DNA of 27,961 nt from an uncultured Dialister sp. (GCA_934193095.1 CAKPUX010000025.1:1-27961), one strand, 5' to 3'; positions 1 through 6,411 are shown, counted from the first letter of the stretch. Numbers and translations are program-made. Notes: generated by a model from the sequence alone, not told the origin.

Positions 1-50
1 TCTCTCACTCTGGCAAGCATCCAATCTGCTGAATGTTTCCTTTTGGCCAT
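1..50 (-). CDS. Transposase OrfA-like N-terminus, truncated by the window edge
   Basis: The minus strand from 50 encodes MAKRKHSADWMLARVR and then leaves the window. The pattern of a short basic start followed by a (Y/H)S-x-(E/D)-(F/W)-x-L-x-x-V-(K/R) segment resembles the first helix of the helix-turn-helix in IS3-family OrfA transposases, which bind the element ends. Only 16 residues are visible, so the family call rests on this short resemblance and on the hairpin directly upstream. A probable ribosome binding sequence (AGGGGG) lies 9 bases before the ATG, inside the 3' arm of that hairpin. Confidence 0.45.
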   Translation of the reverse strand, partial: MAKRKHSADWMLARVR

Positions 51-57
51 TAAAAAA

Positions 58-105
58 ATCCCCCTAAAGCAGTTTGGTTATTTACCTTGTCTGCTTTAGG
101 GGGAT
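58..105 (-). promoter_or_regulatory. Hairpin that sequesters the transposase ribosome binding site
   Basis: ATCCCCCTAAAGCAG (58-72) and CTGCTTTAGGGGGAT (91-105) are a perfect 15-bp inverted repeat with an 18-nt loop. On the minus strand it is followed by seven Ts and then the ATG at 50. It can act as an intrinsic terminator, and it buries the AGGGGG sequence that would serve as Shine-Dalgarno. Many insertion sequences use such a structure to block transposase expression from outside transcripts; that role here is inference. Confidence 0.55.
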
Positions 106-112
106 CATATCA

Positions 113-140
113 GCGCCGTGGGATTTTTTATTGCCATTTT
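113..140 (+). repeat. Duplicate of the tRNA-cluster terminator tail
   Basis: The segment GCGCCGTGGGATTTTTTATT followed by GCCATTTT is repeated almost exactly at 873-900, where it forms the 3' half of the terminator after tRNA-Val. At this copy the 5' half of the hairpin is absent and the putative IS end begins a few bases to the left. This looks like the remains of a second tRNA-type terminator cut off by the insertion. Confidence 0.5.
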
Positions 141-147
141 TACTGAG

Positions 148-545
148 AAGTGGCTAGTGGCTAGAGATTAGGGATTGGGGATTAGGAGTGACTGGTGGCT
201 GGTGACTGGGATTTCTCCGGCATCGTCATCCCGAGCGCAGCCCTCGATCTTTACTGCACTGCGGGAATTAGCGTGTATGCGCCGAGGAAAAACAATGTCC
301 TAGTGCTACCTCACATCAGGCGATGACCGTTCTGCAATTAAGATTGAGGACTACGCTCGAAATGACGATGCGCCGCGCGAAGCACTGTCAAAACTCCGCG
401 GCGCTTCTGATTTTTATGCGCCGCACCTTCCCCGTTGAACCCTCAGAACCTATAGAACCTGCTGAACCTCTTTCCCAATGAAATCAAAGGGCAACTCGCC
501 CGATGAGCTAACCCCGAACCTTGAACCCTAAACCTCATTCATCTT
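148..545 (+). repeat. Composite intergenic repeat, forward orientation, with inverted-repeat element
   Basis: Modules in order: heptamer-like array with GGCTAGT, GGATTAG and GTGACTGG units (about 152-210); inverted-repeat element G (221-370); hairpin B (398-424); GAACC-type array (about 430-475); module E (about 482-516); and a trailing GAACC/CCTAAA stretch. No convincing gene lies between the IS end and the tRNA promoter. The same module order recurs in other intergenic regions of the window. Confidence 0.75.
221..370 (+). repeat. 150-bp inverted-repeat (MITE-like) element G, copy 1
   Basis: The left arm begins CATCGTCATCCCGAGCG and the right arm ends CGCTCGAAATGACGATG. The two arms are imperfect inverted repeats of about 38 nt. 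A second copy at 10600-10749 has the same length and a similar core (GTATGCGCCGAGG, CCTCACATCAGG), and an inverted copy lies at 14277-14444. No open reading frame of note lies inside, so it would have to be non-autonomous or structural. Confidence 0.65.
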
Positions 546-564
546 TTTCTAATCAATTTTCCTC

Positions 565-596
565 TTGCAAAGCGCCGTGAGATTTGATATTATAAT
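565..596 (+). promoter_or_regulatory. Promoter of the Asn-Glu-Val tRNA cluster
   Basis: A -35 box TTGCAA (565-570) is followed at 17 nt by TATTAT (588-593). TATAAT (591-596) overlaps it at a 20-nt spacing. The first tRNA starts about 20 bases downstream. Confidence 0.6.
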
Positions 597-616
597 GCAC
601 GTACTCACGTACATAT

Positions 617-692
617 TCCTGAATAGCTCAGCCGGTAGAGCGCGTGACTGTTAATCACGATGTCGCAGGTTCGAACCCTGCTTCAGGAGCCA
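617..692 (+). tRNA. tRNA-Asn (GTT)
   Basis: Acceptor stem TCCTGAA/TTCAGGA pairs fully. The D-arm is GCTCAGCCGGTAGAGC. The anticodon stem CGTGA/TCACG encloses loop CTGTTAA with anticodon GTT. The T-arm contains GTTCGAACC, and the discriminator is G with an encoded CCA at 690-692. It is the first gene of a three-tRNA cluster. Confidence 0.96.
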
Positions 693-694
693 GT

Positions 695-769
695 GGCCTG
701 TTCGTCAAGCGGTTAAGACACCGCCCTTTCACGGCGGGTTCGGGGGTTCGAATCCCCCACAGGTCACCA
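695..769 (+). tRNA. tRNA-Glu (TTC)
   Basis: Acceptor stem GGCCTGT/ACAGGTC has one G-U pair. The anticodon stem CCGCC/GGCGG encloses loop CTTTCAC with anticodon TTC. The T-arm GGGGGTTCGAATCCCCC and encoded CCA are intact. It lies 2 nt after tRNA-Asn, so the genes are co-transcribed. Confidence 0.96.
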
Positions 770-773
770 ATGT

Positions 774-849
774 GGGCGATTAGCTCAGCTGGGAGAGCGT
801 CTGCCTTACAAGCAGAATGTCAGCAGTTCGATCCTGTTATCGCCCACCA
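774..849 (+). tRNA. tRNA-Val (TAC)
   Basis: Acceptor stem GGGCGAT/ATCGCCC pairs fully. The anticodon stem CTGC/GCAG encloses loop CTTACAA with anticodon TAC, and CCA is encoded. The T-stem AGCAG/CTGTT contains one G-U wobble, slightly weaker than usual. It is the last gene of the cluster, with a terminator directly after it. Confidence 0.94.
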
Positions 850-859
850 TAATGAAAAG

Positions 860-890
860 TTCCACGTGCTCCGCGCCGTGGGATTTTTTA
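860..890 (+). terminator. Intrinsic terminator of the Asn-Glu-Val cluster
   Basis: TTCCACG (860-866) pairs with CGTGGGA (877-883) around a 10-nt loop, followed by six Ts. It lies 11 nt after the CCA of tRNA-Val. Confidence 0.8.
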
Positions 891-991
891 TTGCCATTTT
901 CCTTTTTTCTCTACAGTCATATAACCTCCTGCATCCGCGACTCACGATCATTTGCGCGTCGCTTTGCTCCTTCAAATGATGTTCGCTGCGG

Positions 992-1020
992 AACCAGTTC
1001 GAACCTGTGATCGCTCACCA
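992..1020 (+). pseudogene. tRNA 3'-end remnant (T-arm, acceptor half and CCA)
   Basis: The 29 bases ending in ATCGCTCACCA match the last 29 bases of the tRNA-Val at 774-849 at 24 positions, including the T-loop TTCGAAC, the acceptor half and CCA. No matching 5' acceptor half (GAGCGAT) or anticodon arm lies upstream. It is therefore a truncated tRNA copy, possibly left by recombination or by excision of an element that used a tRNA 3' end. Confidence 0.6.
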
Positions 1021-1029
1021 AAAAGTCTA

Positions 1030-1058
1030 TTGCATCTCACCTCCCAAAGGGGTATAAT
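1030..1058 (+). promoter_or_regulatory. Promoter of tRNA-Ala
   Basis: TTGCAT (1030-1035) and TATAAT (1053-1058) are separated by 17 nt. The tRNA begins 13 nt after the -10 box. Confidence 0.85.
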
Positions 1059-1070
1059 ACGTAAACACAT

Positions 1071-1146
1071 GGGGCATTAGCTCAGCTGGGAGAGCGCAAG
1101 GTTCGCAATCTTGAGGTCAGGGGTTCGATCCCCCTATGCTCCACCA
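1071..1146 (+). tRNA. tRNA-Ala (CGC)
   Basis: Acceptor stem GGGGCAT/ATGCTCC carries the G3-U70 wobble that is the alanine identity element. The anticodon stem CAAGG/TCTTG encloses loop TTCGCAA with anticodon CGC, which reads the GCG codon. The T-arm GGGGTTCGATCCCC and CCA are intact. It is a single-gene unit with its own promoter and terminator. Confidence 0.95.
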
Positions 1147-1152
1147 AACATA

Positions 1153-1189
1153 AAACAATCCATGGCATGACTCCATGGATTGTTTTTTT
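1153..1189 (+). terminator. Intrinsic terminator after tRNA-Ala
   Basis: AAACAATCCATGG (1153-1165) pairs perfectly with CCATGGATTGTTT (1173-1185) around a 7-nt loop and ends in a run of seven Ts. Confidence 0.92.
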
Positions 1190-1247
1190 ATTGGTATAAA
1201 AACCGCAGCACTTCTCTTTTATGATGCGTCGCGCTTCCATTTCTCAT

Positions 1248-2495
1248 TCACTGAATCATCGGCAGTGTCGATCCACCGACAGGAATGACGTAGACGCTCG
1301 ACTTCTCTCCCATCTTTTCCAGCGCCTGATTGACAGCCTGCTGGAGATCATTGAATGGCACCATATTCGCTTTTCTGACAAGAGCATCGTCCATATCAGT
1401 CACGAGATAGATGGTACATTTCTGCTGCACAAGACCAAGAGCCGCCGACTTGTGACCGCCGAGCTCGAAGTGCTCGTGAATGGCTGCGATGCGTTCTTCC
1501 GGTGTCGCGTAGGTCTCGATCCAGCGGGTGAAGGGCGCGCTGCCGTAGCCTTCATGGCAGGATGCGGCAATGATCATGATGCCGCCCTCTCTCACGGCGT
1601 GCTTCGCGTTATCGATGGACTTCTGCGCCTGATAGAGATTGATATCCTTCGGATAGCCGCCGGTGGAAACGACGACGACATCAGCCGGTTTCTCGATATC
1701 CACTCTGTAGAGACCATCCAGAAAACGGCAGGCGTCACGATGCGCTGCGACGGGATCTCCGGCCGCAGCATAGGCGACCTTCTTGTGATCATCCAAGACT
1801 ACATTTACGATGAAGTCGGCAGGACAGTACGTTGCCGTTTCTTCGATATCCTCGCGCACGGGATTTCCCTCGAGGTGCCCTGCATACGCACCGGGGCGGA
1901 TCATATTTCTGTGATTCGACTGGATCGAGGCAAGAGAAGCGCAGCCCGGCATGATGGCTTTCATGCCGCCGGAATAGCCGGCGAAGTAGTGGTACTCGAC
2001 ATTGCCGAGAAGGATGCGGCGGTCGGCTTCGGCAACCGTGCGGAAGATATCGACGGAGGTCCCATTCCTGCAGGTGCCGAGATGCACGCAGTCTTCCGGA
2101 TCGCTGTCGATGCATTTCACTTTGTGATACGCCCATTCACCGACGAGGCGCTCTCGCTCCTCTTCTGTCAGATGGCGATGAGACCCCAGCGCAAAGACGA
2201 CGGTGATATCTTCCTCGCGGACGCCCGCAGCTTCCAGCTCTTGCAGAACACAGGGGACCAAAAGCCAGGAAGGCACAGGGCGCGTGACGTCGCTCGTGAT
2301 GATAACGGCCTTCTCCCCCGCCTTCACGATCTCCGAGAGGCGCGGCGAGGAAATCGGATGAGCAAGCGCCCGGCGGATCTCCTCTTCTTCGATATCTGCC
2401 TCTTCGCAGTGATGAGGAAGGAGTTCTTTCACCGGATGGCTGTCATCTACATGAAAGGAAATGTAGTCTTTGAAGTATTTGATACTGAAATCCAT
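1248..2495 (-). CDS. larA: LarA-family nickel-dependent racemase (DUF2088), probable lactate racemase
   Basis: The 415-aa product matches the LarA family, which interconverts D- and L-lactate using a covalently bound nickel-pincer nucleotide. Visible landmarks are SDVTRPVP (68-75), GSHRH (104-108), HYFAGYSGGMK (169-179) and H195. H108 falls at the same number as in the Lactobacillus enzyme as I recall it, and H169, K179 and H195 match H174, K184 and H200 with a constant offset of five, so the cofactor lysine and metal or catalytic histidines look intact. The start at 2495 is chosen because AAGGAG lies 7 nt upstream; an in-frame extension to 2645 lacks a ribosome binding site and reads through the promoter. 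The cofactor genes larB, larC and larE are not in the window. Other LarA homologues act on different hydroxy acids, so the substrate is inferred. Confidence 0.85.
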   Translation of the reverse strand: MDFSIKYFKDYISFHVDDSHPVKELLPHHCEEADIEEEEIRRALAHPISSPRLSEIVKAGEKAVIITSDVTRPVPSWLLVPCVLQELEAAGVREEDITVVFALGSHRHLTEEERERLVGEWAYHKVKCIDSDPEDCVHLGTCRNGTSVDIFRTVAEADRRILLGNVEYHYFAGYSGGMKAIMPGCASLASIQSNHRNMIRPGAYAGHLEGNPVREDIEETATYCPADFIVNVVLDDHKKVAYAAAGDPVAAHRDACRFLDGLYRVDIEKPADVVVVSTGGYPKDINLYQAQKSIDNAKHAVREGGIMIIAASCHEGYGSAPFTRWIETYATPEERIAAIHEHFELGGHKSAALGLVQQKCTIYLVTDMDDALVRKANMVPFNDLQQAVNQALEKMGEKSSVYVIPVGGSTLPMIQ

Positions 2496-2579
2496 GGTTT
2501 GGCTCCTTATACATGAGAAATGAAGGCAGCGGCTTCGCCGCCCTATAAAACAGGCGATGTCTCCAAGCTCTTTTCTTCC

Positions 2580-2608
2580 ATTATAGCTTTTCGGGATGAT
2601 ATGGCGAA
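2580..2608 (-). promoter_or_regulatory. Probable larA promoter
   Basis: On the minus strand TATAAT (2585-2580) lies 17 nt after a weak -35 box TTCGCC (2608-2603). It would give a leader of about 75 nt. The leader contains a small GGCGG-CGAAG-CCGCT hairpin near 2524-2541. Confidence 0.5.
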
Positions 2609-2724
2609 TATCAAGTAGGCATGAGTAAGTATGGACATCATGCATTCATTCGATAGAAGAGCGGAGACTCGTGGCTCACATACCACTTTCTGGCATCGTC
2701 CTTTATATGCCTGCTCATGGGTTA

Positions 2725-2990
2725 AACAGGTTCCGAAGGTTCAAAGGGTTCAAAGGGTTAGCCCTTTGAACCCTTTGATTGCATGAGAAAGAGGTTCAGC
2801 GGGTTCTATAGGTTCAAGAGGTTCAACGGGGTTGGTGCGGCGCATAAAAAGCAGAAGCGCCGCGAAGGTTTGAAACTAGCGGTTTTCTCGTATCGCAAAC
2901 CTAATCCCTAGCTACTAATCCCTAGCTACCAATTCTTAGCTACCAATTCTTAGTCACCAGTCACTAGTCACTCAAGGCTCCTAATCCCAT
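2725..2990 (-). repeat. Composite intergenic repeat, reverse orientation
   Basis: Read left to right it shows the modules in reverse: GGTTCAAAG nonamers and a palindrome AAAGGGTTC...GAACCCTTT around GGTTAGCC (about 2738-2780), a nonamer array GGTTCAGCG/GGTTCTATA/GGTTCAAGA, hairpin B (2837-2863), a 44-bp unit (2868-2911) and 14-bp double heptamers (CTAATCCCTAGCTA, TAGCTACCAATTCT). It fills the space between larA and the serC promoter; no gene is visible. Confidence 0.75.
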
Positions 2991-3000
2991 ATTTCCCCTC

Positions 3001-3030
3001 TTGACAACCTGCCCTTCTCCGTTCTATAAT
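3001..3030 (+). promoter_or_regulatory. Strong promoter of the serC-serA operon
   Basis: A perfect TTGACA (3001-3006) and a perfect TATAAT (3025-3030) are separated by 18 nt. It lies just before the T-box leader, so transcription starts near 3037. Confidence 0.9.
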
Positions 3031-3044
3031 CCAATCATACGAAA

Positions 3045-3262
3045 CAAGCGATGATGAAGAAGGGTGCTTGAAACTTTTTCAGAGAGACAGCGGTCGGTGT
3101 GAGCTGTCAGAGAGACAAGGACTTTCCACTTCGGAGATAAAGATGAAAAATCTTTCGGGATTTGCCCGTTACAGCAGACTAAAGATGGCCGGAAGGCAAT
3201 TTGGGTGGTATCGCGGGTGCTCTCGTCCCTTTGAGGATGAAGGGCGTTTTTTATTATCCGCA
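3045..3262 (+). promoter_or_regulatory. T-box riboswitch, serine-type specifier, with first antiterminator/terminator
   Basis: The leader senses uncharged tRNA. The Stem I base pairs GATGAAGAAG with CTTCGG. The AG-rich bulge motif AGAGAGACAGC and the apical loop GGTCGGTGTGAGC are present. The specifier bulge contains ACTTTCCA, and TCC followed by A (3125-3128) reads a serine codon, in keeping with the serine genes downstream. The conserved T-box GGGTGGTATCGCGG...CTCGTCCC starts near 3203. The first terminator pairs CG-CCCTTT with GAAGGGCG (one bulged T) and ends in TTTTTT near 3246-3252. Without bound uncharged tRNA-Ser the terminator should form; the antiterminator bulge TGGT is the part that contacts the tRNA CCA end. 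Confidence 0.85.
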
Positions 3263-3284
3263 TACTGACTCTTGCACTGGCTAA

Positions 3285-3341
3285 ATTGGGTGGTACCGCG
3301 AGAAAAGAGAAGCTCGTCCCATGGGACGTCTTCTCTTTTTG
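3285..3341 (+). promoter_or_regulatory. Second T-box antiterminator/terminator module without its own specifier stem
   Basis: A second conserved sequence TTGGGTGGTACCGCGAGA begins near 3286, and its CTCGTCCC partner can form another antiterminator. The competing terminator pairs AGAGAAG-CT-CGTCCC with GGGACG-T-CTTCTCT and ends in TTTTT (to about 3340). Only about 30 nt separate it from the first terminator, too short for another Stem I. serC starts 21 nt later. Confidence 0.82.
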
Positions 3342-3361
3342 TGTTTTCTAAGGAGTTTGCT

Positions 3362-4432
3362 ATGAAACGAGTTTACAACTTTAACGCCGGTCCTTCCCCC
3401 ATGCCTTTGGAAGTTTTGGAAGCGATGAAAAATGACCTCACCGATTTCAAAGGGACAGGTATGGGCATCACAGAGATCAGCCATCGTTCGAAAGAATTTC
3501 AGGACATGCTGGATGAGACGAAGGCGCTTCTCCGCGAGCTGATGCACCTCGATGATGACTATGAGATCGTATTCATTCAGGGCGGCGGCACGATGCAGTT
3601 CCTGATGACGGCGTATAATTTTCTTCATACCCGCGCCGCCTATGCCGACACCGGAGTGTGGGCGCACAAAGCAAGAAATGCTGCCGCCTTTTTCGGAGAA
3701 GCCTATGATGCCAATTCCGCAGCGGACAGAAATTACTCCTACATCCCCGACACCTATGAGGTGAAGCCGAGGACGGACTACCTGTACCTCTGCGCCAACA
3801 ATACGATCTACGGCACAGAGTACTGGAAATTCCCGAAGGTCAATGTACCTCTTATCTGCGACATGTCGTCAGATATTCTCTCCCGCGACATCGATTTTGG
3901 CCGGTTTGACATGATCTGGGCGGGCATCCAGAAGAACCTTGGCGCGGCAGGCGTGGCGCTCGCGATCCTGAAGAAATCTCTCCTCGCCACGGCACGGACG
4001 GATATACCGGAATTTCTTCAGTATCAGACCTTCGTCAAGAAGGACTCGACCTTCAATACACCGCCGGTCTTCTGCATCTACTCGCTGAACCGCATGCTCC
4101 ACTGGATCAAAAACATGGGCGGCCTTCCTGCCATCGAAGAAAGAAACAAGGTCAAGGCCCGGCTCATCTATGATGTGATCGACGAGAGCGATGGCTTCTA
4201 CAAAGGGCATGCCGAAAAAGAAGCCAGAAGCCGCATGAATGTGACCTTCAATCTGGCGAATGCCGAGATGGAGGCCGACTTCGCAGCCAAGGCAAAAGCC
4301 AATGATTTCATCGGTGTCAAAGGCCATCGACTGGTCGGCGGCCTCCGCGTCTCTCTCTACAATGCCGTCACACCGGAAGCGGCAGAGGCTCTGGCTGACT
4401 TTATGAAAGAATATATGAGAGTGAATGGATAA
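3362..4432 (+). CDS. serC: Phosphoserine aminotransferase
   Basis: The 356-aa product is a class V PLP aminotransferase, close to the usual 360 aa of SerC. SerC converts 3-phosphohydroxypyruvate and glutamate to O-phosphoserine in the cytoplasm. Landmarks are the N-terminal NFNAGPSPMP, the cofactor-phosphate loop FIQGGGTMQF (GGG 74-76), DMSSD (168-171) and the PLP lysine K191 in AGIQKNLGAAG. The start at 3362 is preceded by AAGGAG at 7 nt; an upstream in-frame ATG at 3272 lies inside the T-box and is not used. Expression should rise when tRNA-Ser is uncharged. The stop is followed at once by an intergenic repeat that separates it from serA. Confidence 0.96.
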   Translation: MKRVYNFNAGPSPMPLEVLEAMKNDLTDFKGTGMGITEISHRSKEFQDMLDETKALLRELMHLDDDYEIVFIQGGGTMQFLMTAYNFLHTRAAYADTGVWAHKARNAAAFFGEAYDANSAADRNYSYIPDTYEVKPRTDYLYLCANNTIYGTEYWKFPKVNVPLICDMSSDILSRDIDFGRFDMIWAGIQKNLGAAGVALAILKKSLLATARTDIPEFLQYQTFVKKDSTFNTPPVFCIYSLNRMLHWIKNMGGLPAIEERNKVKARLIYDVIDESDGFYKGHAEKEARSRMNVTFNLANAEMEADFAAKAKANDFIGVKGHRLVGGLRVSLYNAVTPEAAEALADFMKEYMRVNG

Positions 4433-4436
4433 AAGT

Positions 4437-4580
4437 GACTAGGGATTAGGGATTGGGAGTGACTAGTGACTGGAATACTATTTTCGGGCATCGCCCTATT
4501 TATACTCCGCGGCGCTTCTGATTTTTATGCGCCGCACCGCCATTCCTAATTCCTCATTCCTAATTTTCCTGAACACCAAG
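4437..4580 (+). repeat. Composite repeat between serC and serA
   Basis: Modules A (GTGACTAGGGATTAGG, GTGACTAGTGACTGG), F (GGGCATCGCCC), B (4509-4535, exact GCGGCGC/GCGCCGC stem) and C (ATTCCTAATTCCTCATTCC) lie in forward order. It stretches the serC-serA gap to 188 bp. No U-tract follows hairpin B, so it is not an evident terminator. Confidence 0.78.
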
Positions 4581-4620
4581 CATCATACCGCTGCATTTAA
4601 TCATATGAGGAGCAAAAACT

Positions 4621-6210
4621 ATGTTTAGAATTTTCATCACAGCAGACGTTGCCAAAGAAGCGAAAGAGATCCTGGAAAAAGAATTTATCGTCGACATTCA
4701 GCCGAATATGAAGGAAGAAGAGCTGTGCCAGGTGATCGGAGACTATGATGCCATCATCACAAGAAGCCAGACGAAGGTCACCAAGGCCGTCATCGATGCA
4801 GCCAAGAATCTGAAGGTCATCGGCCGCGCCGGTGTCGGCATCGACGGCATCGATATCGCCGAAGCCACCAAGAAGGGCATCACCGTCGTGAATACGCCGG
4901 AATCGAATACGATCGCAGCCTGCGAGCACACCATCGCCCTCATGCTCTCGATGACCCGTCATATCCCACAGGCGCACCAGTCCATCATGGAAGGCCGCTG
5001 GGACAGAAAGAGCTTCACCGGCATCCAGCTCCTGAATAAGACTGTCGGCATCATCGGTGTCGGCCGCGTCGGCTCAAATGTGGCCAAACGCCTGCAGGCA
5101 TTCAATATGAAAACCATCGGCTACGATCCCTATATCACCTTAGAGCGCGGCAAACAGCTCGGCGTCGAACTTGTCGATCTGGATACCCTTCTCAAGGAAT
5201 CTGACTACATCACCCTGCATACCCCGCTCACGGATGAGACGCGCGGCATGATCGGAGAAAAAGAACTCGCGAAAATGAAAGACGGTGTCCGCCTTGTCAA
5301 TGCGTCCCGCGGCGCCGTCGTCGATATCAAAGCGCTCGCCGATGCACTGAAATCCGGCAAAGTGGCCGGAGCCGGCATCGACGTATGGCCGAATGAACCG
5401 CTGAAGCCGGAAGACAATCCATTCCTTGGCATGACGAATGTCGCACTCACCCCGCATCTCGGTGCGTCCACGAAGGAAGCGCAGGCCGGCGTCGCCACTG
5501 ACGTCGCTGTCGGCGTCGCGCAAGCGCTCCACGGTGAACCGGTCGCTACCGCAGTCAATGCTTCCCCGATCACGAAAGCTACTCTGCATGTCATCCAGCC
5601 GTACTTCAACCTCTGCGAACGCATGGGCAACATCGCCATCGATCTCGCAGGCGGCCGCATTTCCACCGTCAATATCGAATACACCGGTGAACTCACAGAT
5701 ACCGAGACCGCACCGCTCACCACGGCTGTCCTGAAGGGTCTCCTCTCACCGGTCCTCCAGCAGACCGTCAACTTCGTCAACGCCCGCGGCATCGCAGAGG
5801 AACGCCACATCGATGTCCGTGAAGTGAAAGCGAAAAAAGGTCACTACTATACGAATACCATTTCCCTCACCATCGACACCGACAAGGGTACACACCGCAT
5901 CACAGGCTCCCTCTTTGACCGCAAGGATGCCAAGATCGTCTCCCTCGACCATTTCCGCGTAGACTTCGAACCGAAGGGCTGCATCATCATCGCTCCGCAT
6001 GAAGACAAGCCGGGCATGATCGGGCAGGTCGCTTCCGTCCTTGGCAGTGCAGGCATCAATATCAACGGCATGCAGGTCGGCGCTTCCGCAGACAAGGGCA
6101 CGAATGTGATGGCCGTCGCCGTCGATAAAGATATCCCGACTGCGGTCCTCCCTGCCCTCATGAACATCGATGGCATTCACGATGTGAAGGTCATTCATTG
6201 CGAACATTAA
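4621..6210 (+). CDS. serA: D-3-phosphoglycerate dehydrogenase (long form with ACT domain)
   Basis: The 529-aa protein oxidises 3-phosphoglycerate to 3-phosphohydroxypyruvate with NAD, the first committed step of serine synthesis. The Rossmann motif GVGRVG is at 146-151. Catalytic R230 (NASRGAVVD), E259 and H279 (TPHLGAST) are present. The intervening allosteric substrate-binding domain and a C-terminal ACT domain (about 455-529, with HEDKPGMIG and GININGMQVG) make this the long type that is often feedback inhibited by serine. GAGGAG lies 9 nt before the ATG. It is the second gene of the T-box-controlled operon. Confidence 0.97.
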   Translation: MFRIFITADVAKEAKEILEKEFIVDIQPNMKEEELCQVIGDYDAIITRSQTKVTKAVIDAAKNLKVIGRAGVGIDGIDIAEATKKGITVVNTPESNTIAACEHTIALMLSMTRHIPQAHQSIMEGRWDRKSFTGIQLLNKTVGIIGVGRVGSNVAKRLQAFNMKTIGYDPYITLERGKQLGVELVDLDTLLKESDYITLHTPLTDETRGMIGEKELAKMKDGVRLVNASRGAVVDIKALADALKSGKVAGAGIDVWPNEPLKPEDNPFLGMTNVALTPHLGASTKEAQAGVATDVAVGVAQALHGEPVATAVNASPITKATLHVIQPYFNLCERMGNIAIDLAGGRISTVNIEYTGELTDTETAPLTTAVLKGLLSPVLQQTVNFVNARGIAEERHIDVREVKAKKGHYYTNTISLTIDTDKGTHRITGSLFDRKDAKIVSLDHFRVDFEPKGCIIIAPHEDKPGMIGQVASVLGSAGININGMQVGASADKGTNVMAVAVDKDIPTAVLPALMNIDGIHDVKVIHCEH

Positions 6211-6234
6211 GGGGAATGGGTTCAGGTTGAAAGC

Positions 6235-6396
6235 GGGGATAAGTGACTAGTGACTAGTGACTAGTGACTAGTGACTAGTGACTAGTGACTGGTGACTGGT
6301 GACTGAAATGTCACCTTCGGGCATCGCCCCATATATATTCGCGGCGAAGCCGCCACCACACCCCTGAACCTTGAACTTTGAACCTTGAACCCCCAA
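6235..6396 (+). repeat. Composite repeat with nine-unit heptamer array
   Basis: At 6243-6305 there are six GTGACTA units followed by three GTGACTG units without interruption. Module F follows (GGGCATCGCCCC, near 6319), then a small hairpin GCGGC-GAA-GCCGC (6341-6353) and heptamers TGAACCT/TGAACTT (6364-6391). The next gene's ribosome binding site follows directly. Confidence 0.82.
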
Positions 6397-6411
6397 AAAG
6401 GAGACTCTCTC

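Larger units (their letters stand above)
1..107 (-). mobile_element. Left end of an IS3-like insertion sequence (partial)
   Basis: Read on the minus strand, the segment begins with TGATCCCCCTAAAGCAG at 107, forms a hairpin, and runs straight into a transposase-like start codon at 50. IS3-family elements commonly begin with TG and place orfA close to the left end, which fits. The rest of the element lies outside the window, so neither the second inverted repeat nor a target duplication can be checked. The right boundary at about 107 is inferred from where a chromosomal duplicate (113-140) begins. Confidence 0.4.

Noticed and set aside
644..979. Reading frame across the tRNA cluster
   Set aside because: It runs through three well-folded tRNA genes and a terminator, so it is not a protein gene.
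1221..2516. Long plus-strand reading frame opposite larA
   Set aside because: The minus-strand frame encodes a complete LarA protein with conserved motifs and a good ribosome binding site; the plus frame is its antisense shadow and has no family resemblance.
3272..3361. N-terminal extension of serC
   Set aside because: It lies within the T-box antiterminator and terminator; the SerC consensus start and AAGGAG site are at 3362.
4509..4535. Hairpin B as the terminator of serC
   Set aside because: The stem is good but no T run follows it on the plus strand, and serA downstream needs read-through from the T-box promoter.
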